Shown: positions 18,116 through 27,252, numbered from the stretch's first letter. The stretch is DNA of 38,473 bases from Candidatus Acidiferrales bacterium (GCA_036514995.1 DATBWB010000067.1:1-38473); one strand, 5' to 3'. Numbers and translations: made by a program. The notes: generated by a model from the sequence alone, not told the origin.

Positions 18116-20002
18116 TCAGTTTTTCCCAAACCCGCTCAACCCTTCGTTCAAACCAGCTTTAGTCTTGTTTTCTTTCGCCAACCTCGGTGGCTTTCCCGAA
18201 CCCTCTTCGAGCACGGCGATCGCGTTGACGGGCAGGTCGTCGAATCTCTCGATGAGGCCGCTCGGCCAGCGAATTTCCAGTTCCTCGATTTTGGCAGCCT
18301 GGCCGAGTCCGAAGTGGACGCGCATGTCGCTTTGAGAGAAGTAGCTGGAACCGCTGCGGACCTCATCCACGAGAGTGCGCCTGCCGACCTTGAGCGTGAT
18401 GCGGGCGCCGATGCCGTTGCGGTTCGACTTCGTTCCGATGGTCTTGATCCCGATCCAGTGGTTCTTGGAGGGGGCTTGATTGACGAGCAAGCTGGGCCGG
18501 TCGTGCATATTGCTGACCAAGGCAGAGAGACGCCCGTCGTTCCACAAATCCCCGACAGCCAGGCCTCGCGCTGAAGTCCGCATGGAAATTCCCGGACCGG
18601 CGATGGTCGAGACGTCGGCGAATGTCCCGTTGCCGTTGTTGCGGTAGAGGAGGCGGGGCTCGCGGTAGCTGCTGCCGAGCTGGTGGATGTCCACCTCGGG
18701 ATAGACGTGGCCATTGACGAGCAACAGGTCAGGCCATGTGTCGTTGTCGAAATCCAGGAACATCGTTCCCCATCCGAGGTACTTCGTGTTCAAACCCATG
18801 CCCGCTGGGAAGGTGACGTCAGAAAAGGTCCCGTCGCCGTTGTTGCGATAAAGGGTAGAGGTGTCATCCGAGAAGTTGGTTCTGAAGATGTCCAGGTGGC
18901 CATCGCCGTCAAAATCGGCAACGGTCGCGCCCATTCCGGCTTGCTCGCGACCGTCCTCGTTGAAAGCAGCTCCGGCCAGCACAGCAATATCGGTGAACGT
19001 ACCGTCCTTGTTGTTGTGATAGAGGATGCTCGGGGTACTGTCGCAGGCGACATAGATATCCGTCCAGCCGTCATTGTCGAAGTCAGCCGTCGAGACACCG
19101 AGCGCGTAATAGCCGGAAGCGCGGTCGATGTGCGCCTTCACGGTGACGTCCTCAAATGTGCCGTTGCCCTTGTTGTGATAAAGGAGATTCCCGGCAGGCT
19201 TCAAGCCCCGCGGGCCGCACATCACCGGGATCCCTTTCCACTGGCAGAAGCGCCCTTCTCCCGGAGCAGGGGCGGAAGCCACCTCGAAGTCCACATAGTT
19301 GGCCACGATCAGGTCGAGCCAGCCGTCGCGGTCATAGTCCACAAAGGCGCAGCCTGATCCCCACGCCTTGCCAGTTCCGGCCACACCCGCCTTTTCGCCC
19401 ACTTCAGTGAATGTACTGTTTCCGTTGTTATGGAAGAGGCGATTCTTGCCGTAATAGGTCACGTAGAAATCGTCCCAACCGTCGTTGTCATAGTCTCCGG
19501 CGCACACCCCCTGGCCCCAACCCGAGCTTGCCAGGCCCGCTCGCGCCGTGACATCGGTGAAAGTACCGTCGTGGTTGTTGCGGTAGAGGCGGTTGGTGGG
19601 CTCCTGGCCCGGCGGGAAGCCTTCGAGTGTGGTGCCGTTTACGAGGAAAATGTCCGGCCAGCCGTCCCGGTCGTAGTCAAAGATGGCGACGCCACTGCCG
19701 GTGGTCTCAATGATGTATTTCTTTGTGTCCTTCCCGCCAAAGATATGGATTGCGACCAGACCCGCTTTCTCAGCAACATCGATGAAATAGGCGATGGGAT
19801 GAGGCGGGTCGGCGGCTTTCGTCTGACCGGAGCAGATGGGGGGCACCCCGAGCAACCCACCGGCGATCATGGCTATACCCAGTGGTATGCGTAATAGAGA
19901 AACCGATAACCGCCGATTCCGGGGACGATTTTGCGCGAGGTGGATACCTCTCAGGTTTCGGCTGCGAATAAAAGACAACCTTGGCCGCGGTTCAAAACAC
20001 AT
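18116..20002 (-). CDS. CRTAC1-family protein, Sec-type signal (VCBS repeats + ASPIC/UnbV)
   Basis: About 628 residues from the ATG at 20002. A hydrophobic export segment (SLLRIPLGIAMIAGGLLGV) ends near a probable cleavage site before QTKAADPPH. Then come VCBS repeats with calcium loops (IFDYDRDGWPDIF, GDYDNDGWDDFY, FVDYDRDGWLDLI, ADFDNDGWTDIY, ADFDGDGHLDIF, LDFDNDTWPDLL) and a C-terminal ASPIC/UnbV domain (GTKSNRNGIGARI, RSGSSYFSQSDMRVHFGLG, LEIRWPSGLIERF). The reading frame stays open 74 codons upstream, but that stretch has no signal and crowds the divergent TPR gene, so 20002 is preferred although its ribosome site is weak (GAGG 14 bases away). It aligns over nearly its whole length with its convergent neighbour, so the pair probably arose by inverted duplication. 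An extracytoplasmic location is expected. Confidence 0.87.
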   Translation of the reverse strand: MCFEPRPRLSFIRSRNLRGIHLAQNRPRNRRLSVSLLRIPLGIAMIAGGLLGVPPICSGQTKAADPPHPIAYFIDVAEKAGLVAIHIFGGKDTKKYIIETTGSGVAIFDYDRDGWPDIFLVNGTTLEGFPPGQEPTNRLYRNNHDGTFTDVTARAGLASSGWGQGVCAGDYDNDGWDDFYVTYYGKNRLFHNNGNSTFTEVGEKAGVAGTGKAWGSGCAFVDYDRDGWLDLIVANYVDFEVASAPAPGEGRFCQWKGIPVMCGPRGLKPAGNLLYHNKGNGTFEDVTVKAHIDRASGYYALGVSTADFDNDGWTDIYVACDSTPSILYHNNKDGTFTDIAVLAGAAFNEDGREQAGMGATVADFDGDGHLDIFRTNFSDDTSTLYRNNGDGTFSDVTFPAGMGLNTKYLGWGTMFLDFDNDTWPDLLLVNGHVYPEVDIHQLGSSYREPRLLYRNNGNGTFADVSTIAGPGISMRTSARGLAVGDLWNDGRLSALVSNMHDRPSLLVNQAPSKNHWIGIKTIGTKSNRNGIGARITLKVGRRTLVDEVRSGSSYFSQSDMRVHFGLGQAAKIEELEIRWPSGLIERFDDLPVNAIAVLEEGSGKPPRLAKENKTKAGLNEGLSGFGKN

Positions 20003-20174
20003 TTCGTTGATCACAGCCTCTTTTCTCCGTATCTCTCTCAAATACCACTCGCCGCCGGAGGGTGTCAATTCGCGGGCGGCGAGCGGGGGACCGCCGGAAC
20101 CGGAGCTGGCTTCTTGGTTGACGCAGCGAAACAGCCAACCGTATATTGGGAATCTTCTCTCCTGGAACAAAGCG

Positions 20175-21962
20175 ATGTTTTCCTTCGAAAGCCCATCGGC
20201 AAAGGCTGCGGGAGTGGTAGCCAACGTTTTCGCCTTGTTCTTCTCGATTTTCCTGATGATCCTTCCCGGGCAGGCGGAGCAGGCAGATTCTGCCGATGTT
20301 CAAGCGATCTATCGTCGGGGTTACGTTGCGCTTCAGCAACGCAACCTGAAAGCGGCGCTGGCCGCCTTCGAACAGGTGGTCAAGCTCAGCCCCCGGAGTC
20401 CTGAAGGACACAACTCGCTCGGCTTTGTGCTCCTGCAACTGGGAAAGGCGGAGCGCGCCGAAGCCCATCTTCGCCGGGCCATCACCCTGCAGCCGGACTT
20501 CTACCAGGCGCACTCGAATCTCGCTCAGACGCTGGCCAGCCAAGGGAAGCTTGATCAGGCAATCACGGAATTTCGCAAAGCCCGGGAGCTTGCCCCAAAC
20601 GATGCCGAGGCCCATCGCCTGCTGGGCCTGGCGTTGATCGCCGCCGGAGATCTGGAGGGGGCCATCACCGAGCTTCGCTCCGCCGCTCAACTTGCGCCGG
20701 ACCGGGCTGAGATTCACGACGAGGTGGGCAACGCGCTCGCGCAAAACCTTCGGTGGGAAGACGCTGCCCGCCATTTCCGGGAAGCCATACGATTACAACC
20801 TGACTTTGCTGAAGCGCACTTCCACCTGGGCGTGGTGCATTGGCGACGGGGTGACCTGGAGGCTGCCGTCGCTGAACTCGAAACCGCTCTCCGGCTTCGC
20901 CCCGATCACGCCGACTCAAACTACTACCTCGGGCGAGTGTATGAACAGAAGGGAGACCGCGCAGAGGCTATTCGGTACTTGCAAGCGGCTGCCAAGCTGA
21001 ACCCAGATTCGGCGGAGTTACAGAATCGTCTCGGCTTGCTCCTGCAGCATTCCGGAGAGGTGGAGGCGGCGATCGGGGCGTTCCGGCAAGCGCTGAAGTT
21101 AAACCCGGACGACCCCGAGGTGCATAACAACCTCGGGCTGGCACTGGTGCAACACGGTGACGCGGACGCCGGTATAGAAGAGTTCCGGGCCGCGCTGGGT
21201 CTGAACCCCAAGGACCCCGGCTTTCGCAACAACCTCGGCATTGCCCTGATGCAGAAAGCTGATTTCGACTCCGCCATCGCCGAATATCGAGCTGCCATCG
21301 AGCTTGCCCCGCAAAACGCCGAACTTCACTACAACCTCGGCCTTGCCCTGAAGTTCAAAGACCGTCTCGAGGAAGCCATCGCCGAGTTTCAAAAGGCCCG
21401 GGAGCTTGACCCCGATCTGGCTGATATCCACTACTCTCTCGGCGTGACGTTCTGGCAGAAGGGCGAGTTTGCCCAGGCCGCTGACGAGCTGCGGGCAGCA
21501 CTTCGGGCAAAGCCTGACTACGCGGAGGCTCACTACACTCTGGGCACGGTCCTGAAACAGATGGGGAACCCGGAGGAAGCCGCTTCGGCCTTGCGGGAAG
21601 CCATTCGCTTGCAACCGGATTTTGCGGGGGCTCACACCACGCTCGCTTCCGTCCTCCGCCAACTGGGCGACACGGCCGGCGCGGCGGCCGAAATGCGCCA
21701 GGCTGCGGAAATCACCCAGTCCAAAACCAATCGGCAAAGCGCCACCTTTGCCACAAACTTTGGCGCCAAGCTTTTGAGCGGCGGCGATATCGAAGGCGCC
21801 ATCGCACAATTTGAATCCGCCCTCAAGCTTGCTCCTGATTACGCTCCCGCCCATTTTCAGCTCGGCCTGGCTCTTCGCCGGAAGGGAGACCACGAACGGG
21901 CCAGGGCGGAGTTTCAGAAGGCTACCGCACTCGATCCCCGGCTCAAGCCGCCGAGCGAATGA
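20175..21962 (+). CDS. exported protein of 16 tandem TPR repeats
   Basis: A 595-residue protein with an N-terminal hydrophobic export signal (VVANVFALFFSIFLMILPGQA) followed by an unbroken array of 16 TPR units of 34 residues (about residues 40-590). Typical units are GHNSLGFVLLQLGKAERAEA and VHNNLGLALVQHGDADAGIE. One unit (about the fifteenth) is about five residues longer. No catalytic domain is present. It is probably a periplasmic scaffold binding other proteins. It is divergent from the CRTAC1 gene at 20002 (172-base shared upstream region) and so may be co-regulated with it. ATG 20175 is chosen because it opens directly before the signal; the frame remains open upstream to 19836 without signal-like sequence. 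Confidence 0.87.
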   Translation: MFSFESPSAKAAGVVANVFALFFSIFLMILPGQAEQADSADVQAIYRRGYVALQQRNLKAALAAFEQVVKLSPRSPEGHNSLGFVLLQLGKAERAEAHLRRAITLQPDFYQAHSNLAQTLASQGKLDQAITEFRKARELAPNDAEAHRLLGLALIAAGDLEGAITELRSAAQLAPDRAEIHDEVGNALAQNLRWEDAARHFREAIRLQPDFAEAHFHLGVVHWRRGDLEAAVAELETALRLRPDHADSNYYLGRVYEQKGDRAEAIRYLQAAAKLNPDSAELQNRLGLLLQHSGEVEAAIGAFRQALKLNPDDPEVHNNLGLALVQHGDADAGIEEFRAALGLNPKDPGFRNNLGIALMQKADFDSAIAEYRAAIELAPQNAELHYNLGLALKFKDRLEEAIAEFQKARELDPDLADIHYSLGVTFWQKGEFAQAADELRAALRAKPDYAEAHYTLGTVLKQMGNPEEAASALREAIRLQPDFAGAHTTLASVLRQLGDTAGAAAEMRQAAEITQSKTNRQSATFATNFGAKLLSGGDIEGAIAQFESALKLAPDYAPAHFQLGLALRRKGDHERARAEFQKATALDPRLKPPSE

Positions 21963-22033
21963 TCACAGAACGCACCTTTCCCCGCCGCATTTTGTCAGCG
22001 CTGCTCCGCGGCCGCGGTGACGCCGCTCCGAGA

Positions 22034-22070
22034 CCCGGTACAGGACGCCCCATCAGGCGTTCGTGCCGGG
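22034..22070. terminator. strong bidirectional hairpin
   Basis: CCCGGTAC (22034-22041) pairs with GTGCCGGG (22063-22070, one G-T pair). Inside it ACGCC (22045-22049) pairs with GGCGT (22056-22060). The long, slightly bulged stem ends two bases before the stop codon of the minus-strand gene and lies 72 bases past the stop of the plus-strand gene. A perfect CCGCGGCCGCGG palindrome at 22007-22018 adds a second fold. Confidence 0.6.
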
Positions 22071-22071
22071 A

Positions 22072-23061
22072 TTACGGTTGAGGCGCTCGTCGCAAGGCTT
22101 TTTGAAAGGCTTCCAGATTGCTCCGGTCGATGACCGCGATCCCCGTGTCCAGCACTGCCGGCAGAGGCGAGACGGGCGCGGCCCGCCAGTCCTTGAACTC
22201 GCGCAGGAAATTGTGATGAAGGTCGTCCAGGAATTTCAGGCCGTAGAAGGTCATCGTGTAGGGTTTCTGGGCGATCGTGGCCGAAATCCCGCCCTGGCCG
22301 ATCCAGTAAAGGGTCTCCTCGTCCTTGTCAAAGGCCAAGATGGTGATTTGAGCGAGCCGGTTGAGGCGATAGGCAACTTCCGCAGCACTGCGACCGCCCG
22401 TTGACTCCACTGAAACAAAAGCTTTCAAATCGGGATGCTCGGCCCAAGTCTTTGTGACCAGATCGTTGGCAAGCCCCGGATCGCCCTTGTCGTCAATGGT
22501 CGCCACGCTTTTGATTCCAGGATAGGCTTTCAACCCATCCTGGTAACCGCGAAGGCGTTCCTCCAGATTGTACTGTCCAGAGATCGTGAGAAAGGCGATC
22601 GAGCCTTTGCCGGCCAGAAGCTTGCCCAGTAGCTGAGCCCCGCGGCGGCCCGCTTCGTAGTTGTTCGTGCCGACGAACAGCAAGCGCTGGCTCTCCGGCG
22701 AGTCTGAGTCAAAGCACAGGACGGGGATGCCCTGTTGGATCGCCGCATTGATGCTTGGCTTGAGCAGGTTTGCGTCTGACGGGGACACGAGAATCCCGCT
22801 CGGTCGGCTGGCCACCACCATGTCAAATAAGCGCTTCTGCTCGGGCGGGTTGAAATCCGGCGTGCCCACAAATTCCACTTTCACTCCCAGTTGCCGCGCA
22901 GCGTCCTTGAAGCCAGCCTGCGCTTCCTGCCAATATGGCAGATTGATGTTCATGGCCACCGCCACAAAGCGGTCCTTCTGGTGGGGGTTCTGCGCGCAAC
23001 CCGACAGAAGCGCGCAGGCCATGATCAGTGTCATGTAGCTCACTTTTCCACCGATGTTCAT
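22072..23061 (-). CDS. periplasmic sugar-binding lipoprotein (LacI/RbsB-like fold)
   Basis: A 329-residue lipoprotein. The lipobox ALLSGC lies in a short signal, followed by a two-lobed periplasmic-binding domain of the Peripla_BP_4/RbsB type: AVAMNINLPYWQEAQAGFKDA, the VASRPSGILVSPSDANLL strand-loop, GIPVLCFDSDSPESQRLLFVGTNN, then GYQDGLKAYPGI and the second-lobe strand ITILAFDKDEETL. The ATG at 23061 has AAGGGGGA upstream at good distance. Relatives bind ribose, xylose, autoinducer-2 or other sugars for ABC importers, but no permease or ATPase gene is nearby. It is the third orphan binding-protein gene in a row on this strand and is separated from the second by 145 bases, so it may have its own promoter. 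The ligand is unknown. Confidence 0.88.
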   Translation of the reverse strand: MNIGGKVSYMTLIMACALLSGCAQNPHQKDRFVAVAMNINLPYWQEAQAGFKDAARQLGVKVEFVGTPDFNPPEQKRLFDMVVASRPSGILVSPSDANLLKPSINAAIQQGIPVLCFDSDSPESQRLLFVGTNNYEAGRRGAQLLGKLLAGKGSIAFLTISGQYNLEERLRGYQDGLKAYPGIKSVATIDDKGDPGLANDLVTKTWAEHPDLKAFVSVESTGGRSAAEVAYRLNRLAQITILAFDKDEETLYWIGQGGISATIAQKPYTMTFYGLKFLDDLHHNFLREFKDWRAAPVSPLPAVLDTGIAVIDRSNLEAFQKALRRAPQP

Positions 23062-23206
23062 GATGTCCCCCTTCGCTTGTGAAAGGTGTCGTCCATCCCA
23101 ACCAAGGTAGCCCGGTGGAAGGGCAGGTTGCAATTCGAAAGAGTGAAGACTTGACTGCGAAACAGAATGACCGCGTGGCAGATTGCAGTGGCGATTTCTA
23201 GCCGCC

Positions 23207-24445
23207 CTAGGGAGAGGGCTTCCCGGAAGGCATCATAATAGGATTGAAGCGCCCTGAAGAGATAACCCCCAGGCAGGACGTGTCGAGGCGATTGCCAAGC
23301 GAGTCGAAAGAAATGTCGCCGGTGAGCCCCTTGAAGTGGATGCGGGCCAGTTCGTCGCGAAGGCGCGCGCGATTGGGGCCTGCCTTGTCGATGCCAGCCA
23401 GAAGAACGCGCACGGCGTCGTAAGCGGTTCGCCCACCCATATCTGCTGTTGCGCCGAGATGCCCGGAGCGACCTTGCGAAACAGTATCCGAGTGGGGAAC
23501 GGCTTTCCATAACATCGTCACTCCCTCAGCAAATCCGTCCTTGTTTTCCAGCAGAATGGTCGGATCGTCTTGCGTCACGACGACGAGCTCACCGGAAACC
23601 TTTGCGTGCCGCAGCCGCCGCAACATGGTTGCCGACCTAGCTGCGGAAGCCCATAGGACGATGGCCTCCGGACGGGCGCGACTCACGGCAGAGACGACGT
23701 CCTCCCAGTCTCCTGCTTCACCACTCATTGCCGGCAGCAAATAGACACTGGCCCCGGCCACGGAAGCCAGCCTTTTTAGCGCCGCCACAGTCCCGCCAAT
23801 GGCGGGATTGTTTGCGGGTGAGACGGCCAGCACGAAAACGTTTCGCAGTCGGCGGCGTTCGAAAAGGTACTGAGCAAGGATCTTGACCTGAGCCGAGTCA
23901 TCGCCAGCAAAACGATAAATCCAGGGAATATTCGTCTGGGTCAGGCTCGGGTCGTTCGAAAAGGTCAGCACGGGCACCTGGGCTTTGGTGGCGACTTGCT
24001 CGGCCAAATGGGATGCCCCGCGGTCGGAGGAAGTCATGATGGCGACGACCGCTTCTTCGTAGATCATTTTCACCAGATCGGTGGTGGCGCGTCCCCAGGG
24101 CTGCGAGTCGGAACGAACAACGAGAGTGAAAGGTTTTCCCCGATATCCGCCACGCTCGTTGGCTTCCTGAATGGCCTGTTGCGCGCCCCGCAAGATGCCC
24201 TGTCCTTCCTGCTCGCGCGGACCCTCCGTGGGGATGAACAGGCCAATACGGATCTCCGCCAGGGCAAGATCCATTTCGGGCTCGCGGCCCGGACCCGCGT
24301 ACGTAGGTGGATAGTCACCAACAGAGACAGCCGGCGGAGGTGCCTGCCCCGTTTCCATGCGGAACGGGGCCTGCGCAGCTAGCCAAGCAGGAAGAAACAA
24401 GACCGCCACAAGGGACCAGAAGCCAATATTTTTGGCCGGTGGCAA
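23207..24445 (-). CDS. branched-chain-amino-acid-type ABC substrate-binding protein, orphan (second copy)
   Basis: Peripla_BP_6-type binding protein of about 412 residues. A Sec signal (NIGFWSLVAVLFLPAWLAAQ) is followed by a linker containing YAGPGREPE, then the binding domain: IRIGLFIPTEGPREQEGQG, ANERGGYRGKPFTLVVRSD and IMTSSDRGASHLAEQVATKA. It ends FNPIMMPSGKPSP. The TTG at 24445 is chosen because GGGGAGG lies just upstream and it opens directly before the signal; it is 25 bases after the stop of the neighbouring copy. The frame remains open to 24565 but that would overlap the neighbour. It is a diverged tandem duplicate of the gene at 24471. Families of this fold bind amino acids, amides, or quinoprotein-related ligands. 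Confidence 0.87.
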   Translation of the reverse strand: MPPAKNIGFWSLVAVLFLPAWLAAQAPFRMETGQAPPPAVSVGDYPPTYAGPGREPEMDLALAEIRIGLFIPTEGPREQEGQGILRGAQQAIQEANERGGYRGKPFTLVVRSDSQPWGRATTDLVKMIYEEAVVAIMTSSDRGASHLAEQVATKAQVPVLTFSNDPSLTQTNIPWIYRFAGDDSAQVKILAQYLFERRRLRNVFVLAVSPANNPAIGGTVAALKRLASVAGASVYLLPAMSGEAGDWEDVVSAVSRARPEAIVLWASAARSATMLRRLRHAKVSGELVVVTQDDPTILLENKDGFAEGVTMLWKAVPHSDTVSQGRSGHLGATADMGGRTAYDAVRVLLAGIDKAGPNRARLRDELARIHFKGLTGDISFDSLGNRLDTSCLGVISSGRFNPIMMPSGKPSP

Positions 24446-24470
24446 AGCAACCTCCCCGCCAGCCGACGAG

Positions 24471-25781
24471 TTACCGCGCGGGCGCGGGACGGAAGAGGAA
24501 TCGTCCGCGGTTGACCGTAGCCAACGCGAGCGGGGCAACATTGTTGTGGGTGAGATCGAAGACAATCCTCCCCGTGACCCCGTCGTACTCTTTTAGAGCG
24601 GCCAGGGCATCACGAATGCGAGCGCGGTTGAGCCCGGCCTTTTGGATCGCCGATACCAATAAATTCATGCCGTCATAAGCGTAGGCTGCGAAAGGGCTGG
24701 GCGGCTCGCCGAATCGCTGCTGAAAATTGAGAACGAATTGACCAAATACCGGGTCGTTGCGCGTCGGGTCATAGGGGTAAGTAGCGATGAGCCCCTCAGC
24801 CGCTGGCCCTGCCACAGCGAGCAACTCTGGTGTCGCCAACCGGTCGGCGCCGAAGACCTTAGCCTGCAGGCCGAGTTGGCGCATCTGAAGCAAGATGAGC
24901 CCTGCTTCGCGCGCATCCCCCCAGATGACGACGCCTTCGACGCGGGCGGCCTTGAGTCGCTCGAGCAACGGCCTGAAGTCTTTTTCACCAATGTTATAGA
25001 GCAGTTCGAGGACAAGAGGGTGGCCGAGCCGCCGTGCTGCGTCACGAAACTCTGCGATGCCGACGCGACCATAGCGGTCGCTTGACCGGAGACCAGCCAC
25101 TCGCGTTAGTCGCTCACGCTTGAAGACGACATCGGCCAGGGCATAGCTCTGCTGACGGTCGTCCGGTACACATCGAAAAATCCAGGGGATGCGCGTCTCC
25201 GTCAACGTTGGATCCGTCGAGCCGGTGTTGACGATGGGGACTTCGCTCTTGAGCGTCACCCGCAAGGCGATGTGGGTGCTGCTGCCGTCAATCGAGCCCA
25301 GCATCGCCCAGACCTTGTCGTCGTAAGCAAGCTTGACAAATTCGTTGCTGGAAGCACCCCAGAGGGCTTGATCGTTGTGCTCGACGAGCACAAAAGGCTT
25401 GCCGCGGTAGCCGCCGCCCCGAGCGTTTGCCTCCTCCAGGGCCATGCGAGCTCCCCTAAGCATTTGTGTACCCAGTTGCTTATCGGGGCTGTCCAAGATA
25501 GGGCCCAGGAACCCGAGGCGGACTTCCGAAACATTCTCCGGTTCGGGATATTCGCGCCCGGGGCCGTTATATTCGAGTGACGTGAGGAAAAAACGTTCGT
25601 ATGGTTGGACAAACCGGCGATAGGGGACGGCTTCTTCCGGCATCTTAGCGTAACGCTCATCGCCGGTTTTCGAAGGTGGCGGCTCTTGCGCAAATGCGCC
25701 CGCGACCAGGAACCACGCGAGCGCAGCAACTCTCCCTAGACGATTGCTTCTGGACACGCTTCTGCCCTTTCTGACATGCAT
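24471..25781 (-). CDS. branched-chain-amino-acid-type ABC substrate-binding protein, orphan (first copy)
   Basis: About 436 residues. A signal peptide (LGRVAALAWFLVAGAFAQ) is followed by an 80-residue pre-domain ending YNGPGREYPEPENVSEVRLG, then a Peripla_BP_6 fold (GFLGPILDSPDKQLGTQ, ANARGGGYRGKPFVLVEHND, GSIDGSSTHIALRVTLKSEV, IVNTGSTDPTLTETRIPWIF) and a C-terminal YDGMNLLVSAIQKAGLNRARI helix. ATG 25781 is six bases from the DAHP synthase stop. GTG 25757 has AAAGGG upstream and is an alternative start that still keeps the whole signal. The close spacing puts it in the same transcript as aroF-like and RidA-like genes. No transporter subunits are encoded nearby. Confidence 0.87.
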   Translation of the reverse strand: MHVRKGRSVSRSNRLGRVAALAWFLVAGAFAQEPPPSKTGDERYAKMPEEAVPYRRFVQPYERFFLTSLEYNGPGREYPEPENVSEVRLGFLGPILDSPDKQLGTQMLRGARMALEEANARGGGYRGKPFVLVEHNDQALWGASSNEFVKLAYDDKVWAMLGSIDGSSTHIALRVTLKSEVPIVNTGSTDPTLTETRIPWIFRCVPDDRQQSYALADVVFKRERLTRVAGLRSSDRYGRVGIAEFRDAARRLGHPLVLELLYNIGEKDFRPLLERLKAARVEGVVIWGDAREAGLILLQMRQLGLQAKVFGADRLATPELLAVAGPAAEGLIATYPYDPTRNDPVFGQFVLNFQQRFGEPPSPFAAYAYDGMNLLVSAIQKAGLNRARIRDALAALKEYDGVTGRIVFDLTHNNVAPLALATVNRGRFLFRPAPAR

Positions 25782-25786
25782 TGCTG

Positions 25787-26686
25787 TCAAGCTGGCCGGC
25801 TCAGAGCTTGTTCCCCCTGGCCCGACCGCTGCCGGATGGCCCGGATCAACTGCTGCAAAACGGAAGGACGAATGCCCTGAAAACCGTCACAGCGGACGCT
25901 TGCCCGATCGGTGTTTTCACCGATGACTTCGATGATCAGCCCGTGCGCGCCAAATTCGATCGCGGCGCGACTCGCCGGCGGCACCATCCCGGGGTCGCCC
26001 GTCGCATGGCTAGGATCCACAATAACCGGAAGGTACGTCAAAGCTCGCACCGCTGCGATCACGTTCAAATCCAGTGTGAAACGAGAATATTCGCCACCGG
26101 CAGAAGTTCTGATACCACGCTCACACAGCAGGATATCTCTATTGCCTTCCTTGGCCACGTACTCAGCAGCCCCCAACCACTCCAGCAGGCTTGCCGCCAT
26201 GCCCCGTTTGAGCAAGACCGGCATGCCGCTTCTGCCGACCTCGACCAAGAGCGGATAGCACTGCATATTGCGCGACCCAATCTGCAGCATATCGGCGTAC
26301 TGGCTCACCAGCTCCACCAGCCGCACGTCCATCACTTCGGTGACCACCGGCAAGCCCGTCTCCGCGCGAGCTTCCGCCAAAATCTCCAATCCTTCCTTGC
26401 CCAATCCCTGAAACTCATACGGCGAAGTCCGCGGCTTGAAGGCCCCGCCGCGCAACATGTCTGCCCCACACTGTTTCACCGCTCGCGCCACCTCTAGCAT
26501 CTGGGCACGACTCTCAACGGCGCAAGGGCCGGCGATGATGACAGGGCGGTCATTCCCAAAGCGTACCCCGCCGGCCTCGACCACCTTGGTGGATCCGGCG
26601 TCACCGTATTCGGAACAGGTGGCACGACTGACGATCGAGAACAGTTTTCCCGCCGCGGTCCGGAGATTCCCTCCTTCATGCCCCAT
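25787..26686 (-). CDS. 3-deoxy-7-phosphoheptulonate (DAHP) synthase, type I-beta
   Basis: Condenses phosphoenolpyruvate and erythrose 4-phosphate, the first step of the shikimate pathway, in the cytoplasm. Motifs: [29 protein letters not shown] (phosphate and PEP binding), [47 protein letters not shown] (metal His) and the C-terminal metal-site acid in [18 protein letters not shown]. The catalytic barrel starts about 45 residues in. There is no ACT or chorismate mutase domain and the N-terminus is short and atypical, so it may lack feedback inhibition. The ATG at 26686 is used. It lies within an operon of exported redox and propeller proteins rather than beside other aro genes, which suggests a dedicated supply role. 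KDO-8-phosphate synthase is the nearest alternative, but the motifs fit DAHP synthase better. Confidence 0.9.
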   Translation of the reverse strand: MGHEGGNLRTAAGKLFSIVSRATCSEYGDAGSTKVVEAGGVRFGNDRPVIIAGPCAVESRAQMLEVARAVKQCGADMLRGGAFKPRTSPYEFQGLGKEGLEILAEARAETGLPVVTEVMDVRLVELVSQYADMLQIGSRNMQCYPLLVEVGRSGMPVLLKRGMAASLLEWLGAAEYVAKEGNRDILLCERGIRTSAGGEYSRFTLDLNVIAAVRALTYLPVIVDPSHATGDPGMVPPASRAAIEFGAHGLIIEVIGENTDRASVRCDGFQGIRPSVLQQLIRAIRQRSGQGEQALSRPA

Positions 26687-26736
26687 GGCCTCTTCCCTCT
26701 GCTCCCGGTTTCAGGCAACGACTTTGCCGCTCTGGT

Positions 26737-27252
26737 TCAACCGCTTTTCTGGCCCTCGGTCTCGAAGACGGCGATGGCCTCAATCTCCACGAGTAACTCT
26801 GGCCGACACAAAGTGGCTTGCACTCCGGTGCTGGCTGGGAGTGGGTCCAGTCCTTGCTCGCGATAGAACTGGGTACGAATCCCGTTGAAGTCCGCATAGT
26901 TCTTCATGTCGTTCAAATAGCAAGTGGTGCGTACCACGTCCTTCCAGCTAGCGCCTTCCGAGGCCAGCAAGGCCGTGATGTTGTGAAATGTCCGCCATGT
27001 CTGTGCCCGAAAGTCTCCGACATGGACGGATTCACCCCGGTCATCCACGCTGGCGGTTCCCGAAATAAAAAGAAGCGTGATCCCGCGGATGTCCAGGCGA
27101 ATGCCACGCGAAAAAGAGGAAGGCCGGGGATAGTTATAGGCTTCATTGAGTGCCTCAGGTGCCCGCATCGCCTTCTTGAGGATCGGGCGCTTACCGCTCC
27201 CGACCCCCTGCACGTTTTTCTCCTCAACGACTCCTTCTTGTGTCTTCACCAA
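26737..27252 (-). CDS. RidA/YjgF-family protein lacking the catalytic arginine
   Basis: The RidA fold occupies the last 115 residues or so: ITLLFISGTASVDDRG, QTWRTFHNITALLASEGASW, DVVRTTCYLNDMKNY, FNGIRTQFYREQG and LVEIEAIAVFE. In RidA the imine-hydrolysing Arg lies in a PARS...EIEAIA segment; here the aligned stretch is PASTGVQATLCRPELLVEIEAIA (shown here only as a pattern: PAST in place of PARS), so the Arg is replaced by Ser. That places it among the Rid groups without classical deaminase activity. TTG 27252 is chosen because GGGAGG lies six bases upstream; GTG 27249 or GTG 27279 are alternatives. It overlaps the end of the preceding propeller gene by about 29 bases and is followed by the DAHP synthase gene. 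Confidence 0.85.
   Translation of the reverse strand: MVKTQEGVVEEKNVQGVGSGKRPILKKAMRAPEALNEAYNYPRPSSFSRGIRLDIRGITLLFISGTASVDDRGESVHVGDFRAQTWRTFHNITALLASEGASWKDVVRTTCYLNDMKNYADFNGIRTQFYREQGLDPLPASTGVQATLCRPELLVEIEAIAVFETEGQKSG

Noticed and set aside
22007-22018. CCGCGGCCGCGG palindrome as a recombination or attachment site
   Set aside because: It is GC-only sequence beside a strong hairpin in a convergent gap with no integrase or transposase nearby.
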